The notes below the pieces were generated by a model. It saw only the letters and a list, made by a program, of their open reading frames with translations, did not search any database and was not told the DNA's origin. Made by a program: the position numbers and the translations under genes. A DNA stretch of 9,325 nt. Origin: Actinomycetes bacterium (lineage in GTDB: Bacteria; Actinomycetota; Actinomycetes; S36-B12). Below, piece by piece: positions 6,060 through 9,325 of the stretch (positions are counted from its first letter, which is position 1; each line of letters starts with the position of its first letter). The stretch is from assembly GCA_030425745.1 (NCBI GenBank), contig JAUHZW010000069.1:1-9325 (forward strand). The letters run 5' to 3'.

Positions 6060-7609
6060 CAGTGCGTCAGCGTCCCTGCGGCGGCGACGGCGCGCAGAAC
6101 GGCCGCCGCCTTGTTGGCACACTCCTGCGCCTCGGACTCCGGCACGGAGTCCGCGACGATGCCCGCTCCCGCCTGCACGTGGGCCACGCCGTCCTTCAGG
6201 AGGGCGGTGCGGATGGCGATGGCGATGTCGAGGTTTCCGGCGAAGTCGAAATACCCCACGCACCCGCCGTACAGACCGCGCCGCAGGGGTTCGAGCTCAT
6301 CGATGATCGCCATCGCCCGCGGCTTGGGTGCACCGGACAGGGTTCCAGCCGGGAACGTCGCCGCCAGCACGTCGTACGCCGCCCGACCCTGACCGAGCTG
6401 GCCGGTCACCGTCGACACCAGGTGCATGACGTGTGAGTACCGCTCGACGCTCATGAACTCGACCACGGAGACCGAACCCGGGGTGCACACCCGGCCGAGG
6501 TCATTGCGCGCGAGATCGACCAGCATCACGTGCTCGGCGCGCTCCTTGAGATCGGCGCTGAGTTCCTCGGCCAGGGCGACGTCCTGCTCCGGACTCGCCC
6601 CGCGGGGGCGGGTCCCGGCGATCGGGTGCAGGACGCAGTGGTCGGCCTGGACAGTGACCAGTGCCTCGGGTGACGACCCGACGATGTCGAAGGCCGCCTC
6701 CTCTCCGAGGGTCGCCGGCGCACCGTCGCCATCGATACGCGGAAGTCGGATCAGGTACATGTACGGGCTGGGGTTGGTGGCCCGCAGGACGCGGTAGACG
6801 TCCCGGGCCGAGGCCGCGCAGGGGACTGAGTAGCGCTGCGAGAGCACGATCTGGAAGGCGTCCCCGGCACGGATGTACTCCTTGGCCGCCTCCACCTGCG
6901 CCAGGTACTCCGAGTGCGGGGTGGCCGATCCGACGCTGACCTCCGCCGCCCGGTCATAGGTGGCGACCCCGAGCGTCACCGGCTCCGCCAGCTGCGCCTC
7001 CATGCGATCCAGCCGGTCGACCGCATCACGCCACGCCTCGTCGACCCGCTCATCGGTCGCGTCGTAGTTGATGGCGTTCGCGATCAGGAGCACCGAACCA
7101 TCGGCATGGTCGAGGACAGCGAGATCGGTCGCGAGCAGGAAGCCCATGTCGGGGATGCCGAGGGTGTCCGGGTTGTCGTCGGGCACCCGCTCCCACGCCC
7201 GCACAGCGTCATAGGTGAGGTAGCCGACCAGGCCGCCGGTCAGCGGCGGGAGGTCCGGCAGGGCGGGCGTCCGCAGCAGCGCGACACTGTCGCGCAGCAC
7301 CTCCAGCGCCGGCCCGGTCGTCGGCAGGCCCGCGGGGGCATGCCCGACCCAGAGTGCCTCGCCGTCCTGCTCGGTCAGCAGCGCCGCGCACCGCACTCCG
7401 ACGAAGGAGTAGCGCGACCAGTTGCGGCCCTGCTCGGCCGACTCCAGAAGGAAGGTCCCCGCTCGGTCTCCGCAGAGCACCTCGAACAGGCCGATCGCCG
7501 TCAGGCCGTCGGCCAGGAGGCGTCGCACGACGGGGATGACACGGCGATCGCGGGCCAGTTCCCGGAAGGTCTCCAGATCAGGCGCGACGGCTCCGGTGAA
7601 GTCCGTCAT
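6059..7609 (-). CDS. trpE: Anthranilate synthase component I
   Basis: TrpE converts chorismate to anthranilate using ammonia from a TrpG glutamine amidotransferase, the committed step of tryptophan synthesis. The protein has 516 residues, full length. The N-terminal domain carries FLLES (53-57), part of the tryptophan feedback pocket, and NPSPYM at 279-284 supplies the rest, so feedback inhibition should be intact. The chorismate-binding domain shows PIAGTRPRG (329-337), VDLARNDLGRV (364-374), RYSHVMHLVS (390-399, with H394), LSGAPKPRAM (424-433) and QAGAGIVADS (479-488). No TrpG domain is fused, and trpG does not lie in the window, so the partner must come from elsewhere. The ATG at 7609 overlaps the hisI stop as ATGA, and the stop overlaps the next gene. 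No Trp-rich leader peptide was found upstream. Confidence 0.98.
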   Translation of the reverse strand: MTDFTGAVAPDLETFRELARDRRVIPVVRRLLADGLTAIGLFEVLCGDRAGTFLLESAEQGRNWSRYSFVGVRCAALLTEQDGEALWVGHAPAGLPTTGPALEVLRDSVALLRTPALPDLPPLTGGLVGYLTYDAVRAWERVPDDNPDTLGIPDMGFLLATDLAVLDHADGSVLLIANAINYDATDERVDEAWRDAVDRLDRMEAQLAEPVTLGVATYDRAAEVSVGSATPHSEYLAQVEAAKEYIRAGDAFQIVLSQRYSVPCAASARDVYRVLRATNPSPYMYLIRLPRIDGDGAPATLGEEAAFDIVGSSPEALVTVQADHCVLHPIAGTRPRGASPEQDVALAEELSADLKERAEHVMLVDLARNDLGRVCTPGSVSVVEFMSVERYSHVMHLVSTVTGQLGQGRAAYDVLAATFPAGTLSGAPKPRAMAIIDELEPLRRGLYGGCVGYFDFAGNLDIAIAIRTALLKDGVAHVQAGAGIVADSVPESEAQECANKAAAVLRAVAAAGTLTH

Positions 7610-7983
7610 TCCGCGCCATCCGCGGCCGGGACGGGCACGGACACATCAGCGTCGAAGCAGGTGCGATCACCGGTGTGGCAGGCAGCACCGGTCTGGTCGA
7701 CCAGCAGCAGGATCGTGTCGCCGTCGCAGTCGAGCCGGACCTCGCGGACCCGTTGCGTGTGCCCTGAGGTGTCGCCCTTGGCCCATCGCTCCCCGCGGCT
7801 GCGGCTGAAGTAGACCGCACGACCGGTCTCAAGAGTCTCCCGGAGCGTGCCGGCGGTCATCCACGCCATCATCAGCACCTCGCGCGAGTCCCACTGCTGC
7901 GCGATGGCCGGCACGAGGCCCTCGTCCGTGAACGTCGTGCGCCTGATGACGTCCTCGACCTCGTCCGGTGACATGCGGACCAT
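7606..7983 (-). CDS. hisI: Phosphoribosyl-AMP cyclohydrolase
   Basis: HisI opens the adenine ring of phosphoribosyl-AMP in the third step of histidine synthesis. The 125-residue protein is the single-domain form, without a HisE domain. The signature SRSRGERWAKGDTSGHTQ spans 60-77. The metal sites are visible: DCDGD at 85-89 (D85, C86, D87, D89) and CHTGDRTCF at 102-110 (C102, C109), giving the three zinc cysteines and the magnesium aspartates of the family. The start is taken as the ATG at 7983; a second in-frame ATG at 7974 is equally possible, and neither has a good ribosome binding site. Its stop overlaps the trpE ATG, linking histidine and tryptophan genes in one transcript. Only 25 bp separate it from the divergent gene at 8009. 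Confidence 0.96.
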   Translation of the reverse strand: MVRMSPDEVEDVIRRTTFTDEGLVPAIAQQWDSREVLMMAWMTAGTLRETLETGRAVYFSRSRGERWAKGDTSGHTQRVREVRLDCDGDTILLLVDQTGAACHTGDRTCFDADVSVPVPAADGAE

Positions 7984-7995
7984 TCTGCCGGTGTG

Positions 7996-8021
7996 TCAGA
8001 GTCGGGCCATGAGCGCCTCCT
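7996..8021 (-). promoter_or_regulatory. Strong ribosome binding site and four-codon mini-ORF before hisI
   Basis: On the minus strand AGGAGG (8016-8021, part of a longer purine run) lies five bases before an ATG at 8010, which opens a four-codon frame, Met-Ala-Arg-Leu then TGA ending at 7996. Twelve bases later comes the hisI ATG, which lacks a good site of its own. Ribosomes could load here and reinitiate at hisI. It contains no His or Trp codons, so it is not an attenuator leader. The purine run is also the complement of Ser/Pro codons 3-6 of the opposite gene, so it may be a by-product of that coding. Confidence 0.25.
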
Positions 8022-8650
8022 CCCCCGCCCAGCGCGAGCGCCGCGAGCTCGCAGAACTGCTGCTCGAGACCGGACCCGACGCCCCCACCCTGTGCGCGGG
8101 CTGGACCACCAGGGATCTCGCCGCCCACCTGGTGGTCCGCGAGTCACGCCCTGATGCCGCGCCGGGGATCCTCCTCCCGCCACTGGCCGGCTGGACCAAC
8201 CGCGTTCAGAGCGCCGTGGCCGCGCAGCCCTACCCCGAACTGGTGCGCAAGGTGCGCACCGGCCCACCCACGCTCTCAGTGTTCTCGATCCCGGGCATGG
8301 ACTCAGCCGGCAACCTCGTGGAGTACTTCGTGCATCACGAGGACGTCCGTCGCGGCGCGGAGGGCTGGGCCCCTCGTGATCTGCCCGCTGACCTGGCCGA
8401 TGGACTGTGGGGTCGACTGTCGAGCATGAGTCGTCTGCTGTTCCGCAGGGTCCCGTGCGGCGTGGTTCTGGAACGCACGGACGGCACGGGAGGCACGATC
8501 ACCGCGAAGAAGGGCACCCCCCACGTCACCGTGCGCGGCACCGCCGGCGAGCTGGTCATGCGGGCCTACGGGCGCAGGGCTGCTCGAGTGGACGTCGCAG
8601 GAGTTCCGGAGTGCGTCACCGCGTTCGAGAACGCACCGCTGGGAGTCTGA
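8009..8650 (+). CDS. TIGR03085-like metal-binding protein (DinB/MDMPI superfamily)
   Basis: The only plus-strand gene: 213 residues, a cytoplasmic protein of the actinobacterial TIGR03085 group in the DinB/mycothiol-dependent maleylpyruvate isomerase superfamily. The N-terminal four-helix domain shows LCAGWTTRDLAAHLVVRE (28-45, with H40) and EYFVHHEDVRRG (105-116, with H109 and H110), the likely metal ligands. The C-terminal part (about 150-210) resembles the small domain that follows in these proteins, with VRGTAGELVMRAYGR at 175-189. The family probably binds a divalent metal and may use mycothiol, but its substrate is unknown. The ATG at 8009 gives the expected N-terminus; the open frame continues upstream only as a shadow of hisI. 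Its stop is 6 bp from the convergent hisF stop. Related genes recur in actinobacterial his/trp regions, so the position is not random. Confidence 0.87.
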   Translation: MSASSPAQRERRELAELLLETGPDAPTLCAGWTTRDLAAHLVVRESRPDAAPGILLPPLAGWTNRVQSAVAAQPYPELVRKVRTGPPTLSVFSIPGMDSAGNLVEYFVHHEDVRRGAEGWAPRDLPADLADGLWGRLSSMSRLLFRRVPCGVVLERTDGTGGTITAKKGTPHVTVRGTAGELVMRAYGRRAARVDVAGVPECVTAFENAPLGV

Positions 8651-8670
8651 CCCCGGTCAGCGGACGGGGT
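8647..8670. terminator. Short inverted repeats between convergent stops (weak terminator candidate)
   Basis: The hisF and plus-strand stops lie 6 bp apart. CTGAC (8647-8651) and GTCAG (8656-8660) form an inverted repeat containing both stop codons. ACCCCG (8650-8655) can alternatively pair with CGGGGT (8665-8670). The stems are only 5-6 bp and no T-run follows on either strand, so termination here is uncertain; transcripts from the two genes may overlap. Confidence 0.2.
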
Positions 8671-9325
8671 AACCGGCCTCGGCGAGCTCCGCTTTCGCCT
8701 CGCCGATGGACAGGGTGCCGAAGTGGAACACGCTGGCCGCCAGCACGGCGTCGGCCCCGGCGCCCACGGCCGGCGCGAAGTCACCGATGCGCCCGGCCCC
8801 TCCGCTGGCGATGAGGGGCACGGACACCTCCCGGCGCACGAGTTCGATCAGCGGCAGGTCATAGCCGGACTCGGTGCCGTCGGCGTCCATGGAGTTGAGC
8901 AGGATCTCTCCGGCCCCACGGCGGGCGCCTTCCACGGCCCACTCCACCGCGTCGATCCCGGTGCTCTGCCGCCCACCGTGTGTGGTGACCTCGAAGCCAC
9001 TGGCCGTCTCGACCCCTGCCGGGCAGCGCCGTGCGTCGACACTCAGCACGACGCACTGCGCGCCGAACCGTTCTGCGGCATCACTCAGCAGCTCGGGCCG
9101 ACGGATGGCCGCGGTGTTGACGCTGACCTTGTCGGCACCGGCGCGCAGCAGTCGGTTGAAGTCCTCTGCCTCACGCACGCCGCCGCCGACGGTCAGCGGG
9201 ATGAACACCGTCTCGGCCGTGCGCGACACGACGTCATAGGTGGTCTCCCGGTCGCCGCTCGACGCGGTGATGTCGAGGAAGACCAGCTCGTCAGCACCGG
9301 CCTGGCCGTAGGCGGTGGCCAGTTC
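8657..9325 (-). CDS. hisF: Imidazole glycerol phosphate synthase cyclase subunit (N-terminus cut by window edge)
   Basis: HisF, with glutaminase HisH, converts PRFAR to imidazole glycerol phosphate and AICAR. The window holds the last 222 residues; by comparison with the family, about 33 N-terminal residues, including the first catalytic aspartate, lie beyond the right edge. Visible motifs of the (beta-alpha)8 barrel, numbered from the edge, are ADELVFLDITAS (11-22), PLTVGGGV (43-50), ADKVSVNTAA (64-73), VVLSVDAR (92-99, with the second catalytic aspartate, matching D130 of the Thermotoga enzyme), GAGEILLNSMDADGT (137-151) and LIASGGAG (171-178). The stop is at 8657-8659. It is separated from hisI by the convergent plus-strand gene, so hisF and hisI are unlikely to share one simple transcript unless it reads through that gene antisense. 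Confidence 0.97.
   Translation of the reverse strand, partial: ELATAYGQAGADELVFLDITASSGDRETTYDVVSRTAETVFIPLTVGGGVREAEDFNRLLRAGADKVSVNTAAIRRPELLSDAAERFGAQCVVLSVDARRCPAGVETASGFEVTTHGGRQSTGIDAVEWAVEGARRGAGEILLNSMDADGTESGYDLPLIELVRREVSVPLIASGGAGRIGDFAPAVGAGADAVLAASVFHFGTLSIGEAKAELAEAGYPVR

Noticed and set aside
6914..7813. A 299-codon plus-strand frame antisense to trpE and hisI
   Set aside because: Same reasoning: the overlapped genes are certain, and the product is compositionally biased without a motif.
8647..8670. Strong bidirectional terminator between the convergent genes
   Set aside because: Stems are only 5-6 bp and lack U-tracts, so it is listed only as a low-confidence candidate.

Overview
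The window is very GC-rich, densely packed chromosomal DNA that reads as a tryptophan/histidine biosynthesis locus of an actinomycete (Actinomycetota). The assignment rests on several actinobacterial gene families lying together (TIGR03085, TIGR02234-type Trp-associated membrane protein, HGxxPAAW protein, DUF2752), GTG starts, and hisI placed directly before trpE. The genus cannot be named from the sequence. Both ends cut through genes: trpA lacks its C-terminus at the left edge and hisF lacks its N-terminus at the right edge.

Read in the direction of transcription (minus strand, right to left), the order is: hisF (partial, 8657-9325); a single plus-strand gene for a DinB/MDMPI-like TIGR03085 protein (8009-8650), convergent with hisF and divergent from hisI; hisI (7606-7983); trpE (6059-7609); a compact Trp-operon-associated membrane protein (5640-6059); an HGxxPAAW small membrane protein (5408-5635); a 90-bp gap; an OmpR/PhoB-type response regulator (4619-5317); its sensor histidine kinase (3222-4622); a DUF2752 membrane protein (2706-3212); a 72-bp gap with a hairpin; trpC (1824-2633); trpB (579-1814); trpA (1-582, partial). 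No gene-free stretch exceeds about 90 bp. I found no RNA gene, CRISPR array or mobile element.

The genes are tightly coupled. ATGA overlaps join hisI/trpE, response regulator/kinase and trpB/trpA, TGATG joins trpE to the membrane protein, and 4-9 bp gaps separate several others. TrpE makes anthranilate, TrpC makes indole-3-glycerol phosphate, and TrpA and TrpB complete tryptophan. HisI and HisF act in histidine synthesis. No trpG, trpD or trpF is present; in many actinobacteria the TrpF step is done by the bifunctional isomerase PriA, usually coded beside hisF, which would lie beyond the right edge.

The most unusual feature is the complete two-component system, followed by a DUF2752 gene, sitting inside the trp cluster between the trpE block and trpCBA. 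Together with two other uncharacterised membrane proteins it suggests an envelope-linked control or transport function tied to tryptophan supply, or a lineage-specific insertion into an ancestral operon. The sequence alone cannot tell these apart.
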